In this document: positions 34,407-45,428 of the stretch, one piece after another
Layout of the letters: every line of letters begins with the position of its first letter
How positions within the stretch are numbered: the stretch's first letter is position 1
Assembly (NCBI RefSeq): GCF_026340305.1
Contig: NZ_JAPEPI010000001.1
Location: 2,294,001-2,358,000 of the forward strand
Length of the DNA stretch: 64,000 nucleotides
From: Streptomyces sp. NBC_01381
Lineage (GTDB): Bacteria; Actinomycetota; Actinomycetes; Streptomycetales; Streptomycetaceae
Direction: 5' to 3'
The notes under the pieces: generated by a model
The model's database searches: none
Told to the model about the DNA's origin: nothing
The model's input: only the letters and a program-made list of their open reading frames with translations
Made by a program: the position numbers and the translations under genes

Positions 34407-36197
34407 ATGCCGCGCATACGCTCTGTCGCCACCGCCGCCAAGACCGCCACCCACTCCGTCGCCTCCGCCGCATCGGCAGTGGACCGCCGGGCCTTCCTCG
34501 CAACCACTGGAGCGATCTCCCTCTCCGCGGGCGTCGGCTACGCGCTCCGGCCGGGCAGCAGCCATGCGGCCGCGGGCGGCCCCGCCCCCGTCGCGCTCTC
34601 CCGGCCCGCACCCGCGGCGCCCCTGATGCCGTACCGGGGCGGCACCACCCTGGCCACCGTCGCCGCCCCGCGCGGCGGCTCCGGCTACCGGCGGCTCGGC
34701 GACGGGCCCGCCTGGGAGCGGGTGGTCCGCGGCGACCTGGCCGCCGCCAAACCCGGCCGCGAGGGGCGGCGCACCGCGCTCGCCGCGTTCGTCCAGTTCA
34801 CCGACCTGCATCTGGTCGACGTACAGCACCCGCTTCGGTACGAGTATCTGCGCGCCCAGACCGCGAGCGCCTGGCGCCCGCAGGAGGCCCTGTCGGTCGC
34901 GGGCGCGGTCGCCCTCGTCGAGCGGGTGAACGCGCTGCGCGGCGCGCCCGCCACCGGATCGCCGCTGCACTGCGTGGTGACGACCGGCGACAACACCGAC
35001 AACAACTCCCGCTCCGAACTCGACTGGTTCCTCAAGGCGATGAGCGGCGGCCGCATCACCCCCAACACCGGTGACCCGCGCCGCTACGAAGGCGTGCAGG
35101 ACAGCGGGCTCAAGCTCTACTGGCATCCGGACGGCGACCTCCGCGACGCCGACAAGGCCCTGGGCTTCCCGCGGGTCGACGGCTTCCTCGACGCCGCCCT
35201 CCGCGAGGTCAACAGCCCTGGCCTCGCGCTCCCTTGGTACTCGACCGTCGGCAACCACGACGCGCTGCCCGGCGGCTGCTGGGGCCCCGGAGACTCGTAC
35301 TTCACCGAATTCGCCGTCGGCGGGCGGAAGTTGATGTCCCTGGACGAGTCGCGCGGCGCCGCCCTGTGGAAGGCGGTCAAGAAGGGGCGCGACCCCAAGG
35401 GTGCCCAGTTCAAGGAGCTCCTGAAGAGCGAGTCGCGGCGGATGCGCTCGGTCACCCCGGACGAGAGCCGGGCGCCCTTCACCCCCGCCGAGTACGTCCA
35501 TGCGCACCTGGACCCGGCGTACAAGGGCCACGGCCCGGTCGGCCACGGCTACACGCAGGAGAACCTCGACGCGGGCACCCAGTACTACTCCTTCCGCATC
35601 AGCGACGACGTACTCGGCATCAGCCTGGACACGACGGACCCCGCGGGCCACTACGAAGGCTCCATCGGCACCGACCAACTGAACTGGCTGAAGCGGGAGT
35701 TGAAGGCCAACGAGAAGAAGGCCGGCGGCGGCTCCCACGTCGTCGTCTTCAGCCACCACACCAGCAAGAGCATGCGGAACCTCCGCCAGGACCCGCACCG
35801 CCCGCGCGAGGCCCGGCACGGCGGCGACGAGATCGTCGCCCTGCTCGGCCGCCACCGCTCCGTCCTCGCCTGGGTCAACGGCCACAGCCACAAGAACGAC
35901 ATCACCGCGCACCAGACCCCGCACGGCTCCTTCTGGGAGGTCTCCACGGCCTCGCACATCGACTTCCCGCAGCTGGCCCGCGTCGTGGAGCTGACCGACA
36001 ACCACGACGGCACCATCTCGCTCTTCACCACCCTGATCGAGTCGTCGGCCCCGCACCGCACGGACTACGCCGACCTCTCGCAGACCGGCCTCGCCGCGCT
36101 CTACCGCGAGCTCTCCTTCAACGCCCCGGGCGCGAAGCCCACGCTGGGCGGCGAGCCGGGGGACCGGAACACGGAGCTGATCCTCCGGAAGGGCTAA
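34407..36197 (+). CDS. Tat-exported metallophosphoesterase (TIGR03767-like)
   Basis: About 596 residues from the ATG at 34407, which has a GGGGAG site. The Tat-type signal is DRRAFLATTGAISLSAGVGY (twin Arg near residues 27-28). Metallophosphoesterase ligand motifs in order: QFTDLHLVD, TTGDNTDNN, GNHDALPGG, FSHHTSK and NGHSHKND, giving a complete dinuclear metal site. This type is a secreted phosphodiesterase or phosphatase of unknown substrate, probably for phosphate scavenging outside the cell. It stands as a single gene with about 90 bp to the next. Confidence 0.9.
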   Translation: MPRIRSVATAAKTATHSVASAASAVDRRAFLATTGAISLSAGVGYALRPGSSHAAAGGPAPVALSRPAPAAPLMPYRGGTTLATVAAPRGGSGYRRLGDGPAWERVVRGDLAAAKPGREGRRTALAAFVQFTDLHLVDVQHPLRYEYLRAQTASAWRPQEALSVAGAVALVERVNALRGAPATGSPLHCVVTTGDNTDNNSRSELDWFLKAMSGGRITPNTGDPRRYEGVQDSGLKLYWHPDGDLRDADKALGFPRVDGFLDAALREVNSPGLALPWYSTVGNHDALPGGCWGPGDSYFTEFAVGGRKLMSLDESRGAALWKAVKKGRDPKGAQFKELLKSESRRMRSVTPDESRAPFTPAEYVHAHLDPAYKGHGPVGHGYTQENLDAGTQYYSFRISDDVLGISLDTTDPAGHYEGSIGTDQLNWLKRELKANEKKAGGGSHVVVFSHHTSKSMRNLRQDPHRPREARHGGDEIVALLGRHRSVLAWVNGHSHKNDITAHQTPHGSFWEVSTASHIDFPQLARVVELTDNHDGTISLFTTLIESSAPHRTDYADLSQTGLAALYRELSFNAPGAKPTLGGEPGDRNTELILRKG

Positions 36198-36287
36198 ATC
36201 CCGCTCAACCCGCGCGGTCCTGTCAACCTCCGAGCCCGCGCCGCGAGTCCCCTGAGTCGACCACGTTCGATGACGAAGGGACAGCGG

Positions 36288-37451
36288 ATGTCGATGCGTA
36301 CGGGGATCACGGGGGTGGCGGCGGTCGTGGCCGCGACACTGGCGGCGGGTGCGTTCGCGGCGCCCGCGCTCGCCTCGGCGCCCGAGCCCGGGTCCGGGCA
36401 CGGGGACCGACACCGGGCGACCCAGAAGGCGATGGAGGCCGCCGTCAACGAGGACGCCCCCGGTGTGACCGTCCAGGCCAGGGACCGGCACGGCGCCTGG
36501 AACTCCGCCGCCGGCGTCGGGAACCTCCACGACCAGAGCCCGCGCGGGGCCCACGACCACTACCGCGTCGGCAGCATCACCAAGACCTTCGTCGCCACCG
36601 TGCTGCTCCAGCTGGAGGCCGATGGGGAGCTCGACCTGGACGACAAGGTCGGGCGGTGGCTGCCGGGCGTAGTCGAGGGCAACGGCCACGACGGCGACAA
36701 GATCACGGTGCGCCAACTCCTCAACCACACGAGCGGCATCTTCGAGGTGTCGGCCGATGCGGGCTTCCAGGAGAAGGTGTTCACGGAGAAGTTCCTCGAA
36801 CACCGCTATGACACCTGGACCCCCGAAGAGGAGGTCGCCATCGCCATGCGCCACAAGCCGGACTTCAAGCCCGGCAAGGGCTGGAAGTACTCCAACACCA
36901 ACTACATCCTGGCCGGAATGATCATCGAGAAGGTGACGGGTGCGTCGTACGCGGACGAGATCGGCCGGCGGATCATCGAACCCCTCGGCCTGCACCACAC
37001 CACTCTGCCCGGCACGGACGCGTCGATGCCGGAGCCCAGTTCACGCGCGTACACCAAGCTGTCCGACGCCCCGGACGCCAAGAACCACGACGTGACGGAG
37101 TTCAACCCGTCCGTGGCGGGCGCGGCGGGCTCGATGATCTCCGACTCGGCCGACCTGAACCGCTTCTACACCGCACTCCTGCGCGGCAAGCTCCTGCCGA
37201 AGAAGCAGCTCGCCGAGATGAAGAAGACCGTCCCGAGGGGCGAGGACCGGCCCGACAGCCGGTACGGGCTCGGCCTGGAGAGCCTCAAGACGTCCTGCGG
37301 CAAGGTCGTCTGGGGCCACGGCGGCGACATCCACGGCTCGTCGTCAATGGCGGGCACGACGGCGGACGGCGGCCATGCGCTCGCGCTGAACTTCAACGGG
37401 CCGGCGGGGGACGGCCCTTCGGTCCTGGAGGCAGAGTTCTGCGGCAAGTAG
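36288..37451 (+). CDS. Secreted serine DD-peptidase / class C beta-lactamase-like hydrolase
   Basis: About 387 residues from the ATG at 36288, which has GAAGGGA 6 bp upstream; an ATG six codons earlier does not. The signal peptide MSMRTGITGVAAVVAATLAA is cut near ALASA. The penicillin-recognising triad is complete: SITK at residues 96-99, YSN at 201-203, and HGG in VWGHGGDIHGSS near 345. The best match is the D-alanyl-D-alanine carboxypeptidase of the Streptomyces R61 type, trimming cell-wall peptides. A related esterase is possible. A strong bidirectional terminator follows. Confidence 0.9.
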   Translation: MSMRTGITGVAAVVAATLAAGAFAAPALASAPEPGSGHGDRHRATQKAMEAAVNEDAPGVTVQARDRHGAWNSAAGVGNLHDQSPRGAHDHYRVGSITKTFVATVLLQLEADGELDLDDKVGRWLPGVVEGNGHDGDKITVRQLLNHTSGIFEVSADAGFQEKVFTEKFLEHRYDTWTPEEEVAIAMRHKPDFKPGKGWKYSNTNYILAGMIIEKVTGASYADEIGRRIIEPLGLHHTTLPGTDASMPEPSSRAYTKLSDAPDAKNHDVTEFNPSVAGAAGSMISDSADLNRFYTALLRGKLLPKKQLAEMKKTVPRGEDRPDSRYGLGLESLKTSCGKVVWGHGGDIHGSSSMAGTTADGGHALALNFNGPAGDGPSVLEAEFCGK

Positions 37452-37481
37452 GTCTGTAGAGCGGTATTCCGTAATGCGTAC

Positions 37482-37526
37482 GCGAAAGGGGGCGGGGCCC
37501 GCCGTCCGGGTCCCGCCCCCTTTCGC
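37482..37526. terminator. Bidirectional terminator hairpin
   Basis: GCGAAAGGGGGCGGG (37482-37496) pairs perfectly with CCCGCCCCCTTTCGC (37512-37526) across a 15-bp loop. It lies between the converging DD-peptidase gene and the DUF559-like gene. Confidence 0.85.
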
Positions 37527-37556
37527 TCCCCTCCTATCGGGCAGCGCCGCCCCGCG

Positions 37557-38612
37557 TCATTTGGGCAGCACCACCACATACGCCGCGGGGTCACGGTCGG
37601 TCGCGGCCATCAGTGCGGTCCGTACGACGGTCGCCTGCTGTTCGAGCGAATCCCGCAGCTTCTTGGGCGTCAGATGGACGACGGTGATGCCGAGCCGCTC
37701 CAAGTGCTCGCGCTTACGGGCGTACTCGGACCACAGGGCGTCGTCCTCCTGACGGAAGCCGTGGCGCGGCGCCCGGGTGTCGAGCTCGACCGCGACGGCC
37801 AGATCGGGCCAGTAGGCGTCGACGCCCCCCAGATGCGGCCCGCCGGGCAATCGCAGATCGACGTTCCACAGCGGATCGGGAAGACCGTGCTCGGCGACCA
37901 TCTGGTAGAGCCGGTCCTCGGCGATCGCCCGCCCCTCGGCGAGCAGCGCGTCGACGGCGTTCACCACATGGGGGCGGGAGAGCAGCCGCGCCTGGTTCAA
38001 CTCCCGCACGATGGCGGCCGGTTCGCAGTGTCCGCCGCGCACCGCCTCGGTGAGCAGCCTGCGCACCGCACCGGCCTCGGAGAGCCCCGCCACCGCGTCG
38101 GCGAGCGCACGCGGCACCGGCGCCACCGGGACTCCCGTGATCTGTACGGCGGTCGGCAGCGCGGGGGTCCGCACGAGGCGCGCGAATCCGGTGGACCGCA
38201 GCCGCCGGGTGCGGGGCACCAGGATGTCGATGCGGTCGAGCGAGAGCAGCGGGGGAGCGGACGAGAAGCGGTGCAGGGCGAGCGCCGCGAGGCCGGTGAT
38301 CAGCGCGTCGGCGTACGGGGCGTGGGCCTCGCCCGGGCCGGGCTGCGCGGGCACGGTCTTCGCCGCCTTGGCCGGCGGCCGCCCCGCGTACAACAGGGCG
38401 CCGTGCAGCCGCTCTTCAGGGGTCGGCGGCCCCGGGTGCAGCAGGCACACCCCGGGGAGCAGCTGCTGCCAGGGCCCTTCCGGGCGGCAGTGGGCGGCCG
38501 TGTCGGCGGCGGAGATGCCGTGGGCGCGCAGCTGGGCGGTGCTCATGACGCGGCGCTGGACGTTGGCGAGGTGCTGCTGGGGGCGGGGGGAGAGCGGGGT
38601 GTTGTGGTTCAT
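37557..38612 (-). CDS. DUF559/AbiEi-like protein, possible PD-(D/E)XK nuclease domain
   Basis: A 351-residue protein from the ATG at 38612 (MNHNTPLSPRPQQHLANVQR). The N-terminal ~65 residues resemble the winged helix of AbiEi antitoxin-type proteins (RVMSTAQLRAHGISAADTAA). The C-terminal ~100 residues resemble DUF559, a Vsr-like endonuclease fold: VDAYWPDLAVAVELDTRAPR, then a conserved basic stretch ending REHLERLGITVVHLTPKKL. Asp and Glu of the candidate nuclease site are present. No AbiEii-like toxin is adjacent. Such orphan proteins are frequent in actinobacteria and their role is unknown. Confidence 0.75.
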   Translation of the reverse strand: MNHNTPLSPRPQQHLANVQRRVMSTAQLRAHGISAADTAAHCRPEGPWQQLLPGVCLLHPGPPTPEERLHGALLYAGRPPAKAAKTVPAQPGPGEAHAPYADALITGLAALALHRFSSAPPLLSLDRIDILVPRTRRLRSTGFARLVRTPALPTAVQITGVPVAPVPRALADAVAGLSEAGAVRRLLTEAVRGGHCEPAAIVRELNQARLLSRPHVVNAVDALLAEGRAIAEDRLYQMVAEHGLPDPLWNVDLRLPGGPHLGGVDAYWPDLAVAVELDTRAPRHGFRQEDDALWSEYARKREHLERLGITVVHLTPKKLRDSLEQQATVVRTALMAATDRDPAAYVVVLPK

Positions 38613-38769
38613 GACCGGGCTATCCCCGCCCCCACTCGCCCCCCTAACCGCTGTTACACGCCCGTCGACATAACCGGACAACCCCGCACTAAAGTGCAGA
38701 CGTTCGACTGCCGAAAAGGCCCGTTTGCGCGCGGTACGTTCCACGGGCCACCGCATTCGCCTCCCCGCG

Positions 38770-39205
38770 TTGCGGACAGACGTTCCACACACCGAATCCC
38801 CACCCCGATCGCCCCCGCTGTGGCCAGGTGTTTCGCACGCCGGATCCCCGCCCCGGTCGCCCGCGTTTGTGGCCAGGTGTTTCGCACGCCGGATCTCCCA
38901 CCCTGGTCGCCCCCGTTTGTGGGCAGGCGTTCCGCACGTCGGATCTCCCACCCCGGTCGCCCGCGTTTGTGGGCAGGCGTTCCGCACGCCGGGCCCCCAA
39001 CCCTGGTCGCCCCCGTTTGTCGGCAGGCGTTCCGCACGCCGAATCCCCACCCCCGGTCGCACACGCTGTGGCCAGGCGTTCCGCACGCCGGATCCCCACC
39101 CCGGCCGCCCCCGCCGTGGCCAGGCGTTCCGCACGCCGCCCCCCACCCGGGTCGCCCCCCCCGTTGTGGGCAGGCGTTCCGCAGGGCGGAACGGGTGGGC
39201 ACAAC
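38770..39205. repeat. Nine-unit tandem array with ~49-bp period
   Basis: Units begin near 38770, 38819, 38868, 38919, 38969, 39019, 39067, 39115 and 39164. The shared core is TGTGGGCAGGCGTTCCGCAC followed by a C/G-rich stretch ending GTCGCCCCCG. The last unit is different: it closes as a hairpin, with GTTCCGC pairing with GCGGAAC and GTTGTG with CACAAC. The array fills the gap between the DUF559-like gene and the second pepN. Open frames crossing it are judged non-coding. The remaining 38613-38769 shows nothing recognisable. Confidence 0.85.
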
Positions 39206-39251
39206 GCACAGCTGCCGAGCACCGATGAACGAGGCGCCCACCCAAGTCGAC

Positions 39252-41834
<2,583 letters not shown>

Positions 41835-42011
41835 GGGCGGCACTCCCTTGTGACTCGCATGTCTGAAGCCGTGGATCGCACGACTCGTACGCAGGTCTCG
41901 TACGAATGTCACGATCCTCGCATGTGTGGTCGGCGCCCGGTATCCGGGAATGCCCTGGTGCGTCACCGACGTTTCCCCCGCCAGATGCGAACGGATTCCT
42001 TAGGGAGAGAC

Positions 42012-42653
42012 ATGTCCGAGAACGGCACCAAGACCCCCGTCGACTTCTGGTTCGACCCGCTGTGCCCCTGGGCCTGGATGACGTCCCGTTGGGTCCTCGA
42101 GGTCGAGAAGGTCCGCGACATCGAGGTCCGCTGGCACGTGATGAGCCTCGCCGTCCTGAACGAGGACAAGATCGACGAGCTCCCCGAGGAGTACCGCGAG
42201 ATGCTCGCGACGAAGGCCTGGGGCCCGGTCCGCGTGGTCATCGCCGCCCAGCAGAAGTACGGCGAAGAGATCACCGGAGCGCTCTACACCGCGCTCGGCA
42301 CCCGCTTCCACAACCGCGGCGAGGGCCCGACCATCGAGGCGGTCACCGCCGCACTCAAGGACGTCGGCCTGCCCGAGGACCTCGCGCGGTACGCGGACTC
42401 CGACGAGTACGACGCCCAACTGCGCGCCTCCCACAAGGAGGGCATAGACAAGGTCGGCCAGGACGTGGGCACCCCGGTCATCGCCGTCCCCGGAGCGGAC
42501 GGCGAACAGATCGCCTTCTTCGGCCCCGTGGTGACCCCCGCCCCCAAGGGCGAGGAGGCGGCGAAGCTCTGGGACGGCACGCTCATGGTGGCCTCGGTCC
42601 CCGGCTTCTACGAGATCAAGCGGACGCGGACGCAGGGGCCGATCTTCGACTGA
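42012..42653 (+). CDS. DsbA-like thioredoxin-fold protein, mycothiol nitroreductase (Rv2466c) family
   Basis: A 213-residue DsbA-superfamily protein without a signal peptide, hence cytoplasmic. ATG start after AGGGAGA. It begins with VDFWFDPLCPWAWMTSRW, where the active site is CPWA. The mycobacterial Rv2466c enzyme has CPWC, so the resolving cysteine is missing here and a one-cysteine mechanism with mycothiol is likely. It ends MVASVPGFYEIKRTRTQGP, a family hallmark. A cis-Pro loop is present (VGTPVIAVPG). The probable role is mycothiol-dependent reduction or detoxification. It is divergent from the second pepN. Confidence 0.88.
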   Translation: MSENGTKTPVDFWFDPLCPWAWMTSRWVLEVEKVRDIEVRWHVMSLAVLNEDKIDELPEEYREMLATKAWGPVRVVIAAQQKYGEEITGALYTALGTRFHNRGEGPTIEAVTAALKDVGLPEDLARYADSDEYDAQLRASHKEGIDKVGQDVGTPVIAVPGADGEQIAFFGPVVTPAPKGEEAAKLWDGTLMVASVPGFYEIKRTRTQGPIFD

Positions 42654-42659
42654 CCCCCG

Positions 42660-42866
42660 CTATTTGAGCTTGCGGGGCAGATAGAAGGGCGACTTGTCGA
42701 AGGCGGTACGTAGGGTTCCGCAGCCCGGTGCGTCGCAGGCCCAGTAGTCGCCGGTGTACTTCAGGCCGGAGTCGTCCTTGAGCTGCTGCTGCTCGCCCTT
42801 GCTCAGCGGGTGGTGCGGCTCGTCCCGTTTGCAGGTGCTGCAGTACATCTTCCGTGGTGTCGGCAT
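42660..42866 (-). CDS. Small zinc-ribbon protein
   Basis: A 68-residue protein from the ATG at 42866 (MPTPRKMYCSTCKRDEPHHP). Two cysteine pairs, CSTC near residue 9 and CDAPGC near 45, would bind one zinc as a ribbon. It ends with a basic LPRKLK tail. Nucleic-acid or protein binding is plausible. Function unknown. Its end lies 7 bp from the converging DsbA-like gene, and its 5' side carries a perfect terminator hairpin. Confidence 0.75.
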   Translation of the reverse strand: MPTPRKMYCSTCKRDEPHHPLSKGEQQQLKDDSGLKYTGDYWACDAPGCGTLRTAFDKSPFYLPRKLK

Positions 42867-42897
42867 GTCGACACCGTCCACCGGAACCCCGGATACC

Positions 42898-42942
42898 GAC
42901 AGGCCCCCGTGAGTCACGTCCTCACGGGGGCCTGTCCTTTTT
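42898..42942 (+). terminator. Perfect 16-bp terminator hairpin with T run
   Basis: GACAGGCCCCCGTGAG (42898-42913) pairs perfectly with 42921-42936 across a 7-base loop and is followed by CTTTTT on the plus strand. The T run favours ending rightward transcripts, which would come from the DsbA-like gene and run antisense through the zinc-ribbon gene. It may also end leftward sodF transcripts without a U tract. Confidence 0.85.
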
Positions 42943-43007
42943 CCGCCCGCCCGCGCGAAGGTTGAGAAGACGATCACGAGGCGGGACGTTTCACGGGGTC
43001 AAGCGGC

Positions 43008-43658
43008 TCACGGGCTCAGCAGAAGGCTGTTCACGCGCTGCTTGGCGGCCTCGTAACGCTTCGCCACGTCCTGCCAGTTGACGACCTGCCACATGGCCTC
43101 GATGAAGTCGACCTTCTGGTTCTTGTACTGCAGGTAGAAGGCGTGCTCCCAGGCGTCGAAGACCAGGATCGGCGTCGAGCCCTGGCCGACATTGCCCTGG
43201 TGGTCGTAGACCTGCTCGACGATGAGGCGGTTGCTGAGCGGCTCGTAGGCGAGCACGCCCCAGCCCGAACCCTGCGTCGTCGCCGAGGCCTTGGTCAGCT
43301 GGGCCTTGAACTTGGCGAAGGAGCCGAAGGACTCGGCGATCGCGTCCGCGAGGTCGCCGACGCCGTCCACGGCCAGCGGCTCGCCGCCGCCACCGTCCTT
43401 CGGGCCGTTCATGTTGTGCCAGTAAATGCTGTGCAGGATGTGGCCGGAGAGGTGGAAGGCCAGGTTCTTCTCCAGGCCGTTGATGGCGCCCCACGTCTCC
43501 TTGTCGCGCGCCTCCTCCAGCTGCTCGAGGGTGTCGTTCGCGCCCTTCACGTACGCCGCGTGGTGCTTGTCGTGGTGCAGCTCGATGATCTGCGGGTTGA
43601 TGACCGGTTCGAGCGCCGCGTAGTCGTACGGAAGTTCAGGAAGCGTGTAAATGGCCAT
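43008..43658 (-). CDS. sodF: Superoxide dismutase, Fe/Zn type
   Basis: A 216-residue Fe/Mn-type superoxide dismutase from the ATG at 43658 ([20 protein letters not shown]), just after a GGAGGGCTCGG site. Metal ligands are all present: His in [12 protein letters not shown], His in [14 protein letters not shown], and Asp and His in [14 protein letters not shown]. It converts superoxide to oxygen and peroxide in the cytoplasm. In Streptomyces, sodF is repressed by the nickel sensor Nur when the nickel enzyme SodN is available (known). Three TGCAA boxes upstream (43702-43729) are candidate Nur sites. Confidence 0.95.
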   Translation of the reverse strand: MAIYTLPELPYDYAALEPVINPQIIELHHDKHHAAYVKGANDTLEQLEEARDKETWGAINGLEKNLAFHLSGHILHSIYWHNMNGPKDGGGGEPLAVDGVGDLADAIAESFGSFAKFKAQLTKASATTQGSGWGVLAYEPLSNRLIVEQVYDHQGNVGQGSTPILVFDAWEHAFYLQYKNQKVDFIEAMWQVVNWQDVAKRYEAAKQRVNSLLLSP

Positions 43659-43701
43659 GGTCCGAGCCCTCCGACTGCTGCTCTGCTGTGCTCTGCTGTG
43701 G

Positions 43702-43729
43702 TGCAACGCTTATTGCAATCAATGTGCAA
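43702..43729. promoter_or_regulatory. Three phased TGCAA boxes upstream of sodF
   Basis: TGCAA recurs at 43702, 43714 and 43725, about one helical turn apart (GTGCAAC, TTGCAAT, GTGCAAC), 44-71 bp before the sodF start. The placement fits a Fur-family (Nur) operator overlapping the promoter. Assignment to Nur is inferred from known sodF control. Confidence 0.5.
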
Positions 43730-43792
43730 CTGCAGGCTAGCAGCAGGAGTGGCGCTGAGTTGATCAGCCCTTGGTCCTAGGCCCCGGACGCG

Positions 43793-43830
43793 CCAGAGGG
43801 CCCCGAGTCGAAAGACTCGGGGCCCTCTGG
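43793..43830. terminator. Perfect 17-bp hairpin with GAAA loop
   Basis: CCAGAGGGCCCCGAGTC (43793-43809), loop GAAA, and its exact complement (43814-43830). It lies 13 bp past the stop of the leftward amino-acid permease gene and upstream of sodF, and is a strong intrinsic terminator. Confidence 0.9.
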
Positions 43831-43842
43831 CAGACGTGAGAG

Positions 43843-45282
43843 TTACTCGGCGGCCGACAGCGCCGCCCGCTTCTCCGCCGCCTTCTGCCGCGCGAACCCG
43901 ATCGCCGCGAGCGCCAGCGTCAGCGCGCCCGTGGCCAGGAGCTGCTTGCGGGTGTCCGGCTGCTCCGTCATCAGGTAGAAGATGTACGCCATCGCGGCCA
44001 GGGCGACCCAGGTCAGGAACGGGTAGGCCCACATCTTCACGACCAGCTTCTCCGGCTCCTCGCGCTCCGTCCTGCGGCGCAGGATGAGCTGCGAAGCGGC
44101 GATGAAGATCCAGACGACCAGGATCATCGCGCCGATCATGTTGAGCAGCCAGGGGAAGACGTCGTCCGGGCGCCAGTAGCTGAGCAGGACGCAGACGAAG
44201 CCGAAGACCGAGGAGGCGAGGACCGCGAGGCGCGGGACGCCGCTGTAGACACGGCCGAGCACCTTGGGGCCCTGGCCGCGCCGGATCAGCGAGTACGACA
44301 TGCGCGAGGCGCCGTAGATGTTGGCGTTCATCGCGGAGAGCAGGGCGATCAGGACGATGACGTTCATGATCTGGCCGGCGCCGGGGATGCCCAGGTGGTC
44401 GAGCGTGGCGACGTACGGGCCCTTCGCCACGACCTCCTTGTTGTCCCACGGCAGCAGCGTGACGACGACCATCATCGAGCCGACGTAGAAGAGGGCGATG
44501 CGCCACATCGCCGTGCGCACGGCCTTGGCGACGGACTGGACCGGGTTCTCGGACTCCGCGGCCGCGATCGTGACCGTTTCCAGACCGCCGTACGCGAAGA
44601 CGGATGCGAGGAGGCCGATGATCAGGCCGTCCGTGCCGTTCGGCATGAACCCGCCCTCGCCGGTGAGGTTCGCGGTGCCGGGGGCGGGCGCGTCCGAGCC
44701 GGGCAGGATGCCGAGGATCGCCAGGACGCCGATGCCGAGGAAGAGCGCGATCGCGCCGACCTTCAGGGCGGCGAACCAGAACTCGAACTCGCCGAAGTTC
44801 TTCACGGCCGTCAGGTTGGCGCCGCAGAACACCAGCATGAAGAGCGCGACCCAGGCCCACTCGGGGCTGTCGGGGAACCAGCCCACCATGATTTTCGCGG
44901 CGCCGATGCCTTCGAGGCCGACGGCGACGCAGAGCAGGAACCAGAAGCCCCAGCCGGCGGTGAAGCCCGCCCAGGGCCCGATCGCGCGCTCGGCGTGGAC
45001 CGAGAAGGAACCGGAGGCCGGGTTCGCGGCCGACATCTCGCCGAGCATGCGCATCACGAGCATGACCAGCGCGCCGGATATCGCATAGGCGAGCACGATC
45101 GAGGGCCCGGCCGCGGCGATACCGGCTCCGGAGCCCACGAAGAGGCCGGCGCCGATGACGCCACCGAGGGCGATCATCGAGAGATGCCGCTGCTTGAGGC
45201 CGTGGACCAGCGGTGAATCGACCTTGGGGGCCTCGGGGGCCGCGTCGGGTGCTGCGTCCTGGGAGGTGGACGTCCGAGACAT
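43843..45282 (-). CDS. Amino-acid permease, APC family (first of three)
   Basis: A 479-residue amino acid/proton symporter with twelve predicted helices. The family signature begins helix 1: GLKQRHLSMIALGGVIGAGL, then FVGSGAGIAAAGPSIV. After helix 2 comes RMLGEMSAANPASGSFSVHA. The C-terminal cytoplasmic segment after helix 10 carries RRRTEREEPEKLVVKMW. It is of the AAT type (aromatic, GABA or proline-like). The exact substrate is unknown. It is one of three close paralogues here (also 45429-46940 and 50319-51815) and ends in a strong terminator hairpin. Confidence 0.92.
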   Translation of the reverse strand: MSRTSTSQDAAPDAAPEAPKVDSPLVHGLKQRHLSMIALGGVIGAGLFVGSGAGIAAAGPSIVLAYAISGALVMLVMRMLGEMSAANPASGSFSVHAERAIGPWAGFTAGWGFWFLLCVAVGLEGIGAAKIMVGWFPDSPEWAWVALFMLVFCGANLTAVKNFGEFEFWFAALKVGAIALFLGIGVLAILGILPGSDAPAPGTANLTGEGGFMPNGTDGLIIGLLASVFAYGGLETVTIAAAESENPVQSVAKAVRTAMWRIALFYVGSMMVVVTLLPWDNKEVVAKGPYVATLDHLGIPGAGQIMNVIVLIALLSAMNANIYGASRMSYSLIRRGQGPKVLGRVYSGVPRLAVLASSVFGFVCVLLSYWRPDDVFPWLLNMIGAMILVVWIFIAASQLILRRRTEREEPEKLVVKMWAYPFLTWVALAAMAYIFYLMTEQPDTRKQLLATGALTLALAAIGFARQKAAEKRAALSAAE

Positions 45283-45385
45283 GGGCGAGCCCTGTTCAGT
45301 AGCTGAGACGGGGGAGCGAGCGGCCCACAGTCTGAAGTCCGGTACCGCTGACAGGGAACACCTGACCGCTATACGGACACGACGC

Positions 45386-45422
45386 TCACACGTTGTGAAG
45401 GTATGGCCACGAAATGTTCACA
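45386..45422. promoter_or_regulatory. TCACA/TGTGA half-sites between permease genes
   Basis: TCACA-CGT-TGTGA (45386-45398) is a short inverted repeat, and TTCACA follows at 45417-45422. It lies 104-140 bp upstream of the first permease gene and 7 bp past the end of the second. A repressor or CRP-like activator site is possible. Confidence 0.35.
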
Positions 45423-45428
45423 CCCACT

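Noticed and set aside
38770..39205. CRISPR array
   Set aside because: The period (~49 bp) is regular, but the would-be spacers are close relatives of each other, the repeat core drifts, the last unit is a hairpin, and no cas genes are nearby.
37557..39245. A 562-residue version of the DUF559-like protein extending through the tandem array
   Set aside because: The extra N-terminus only translates the DNA repeat. The conserved domain begins after the ATG at 38612.
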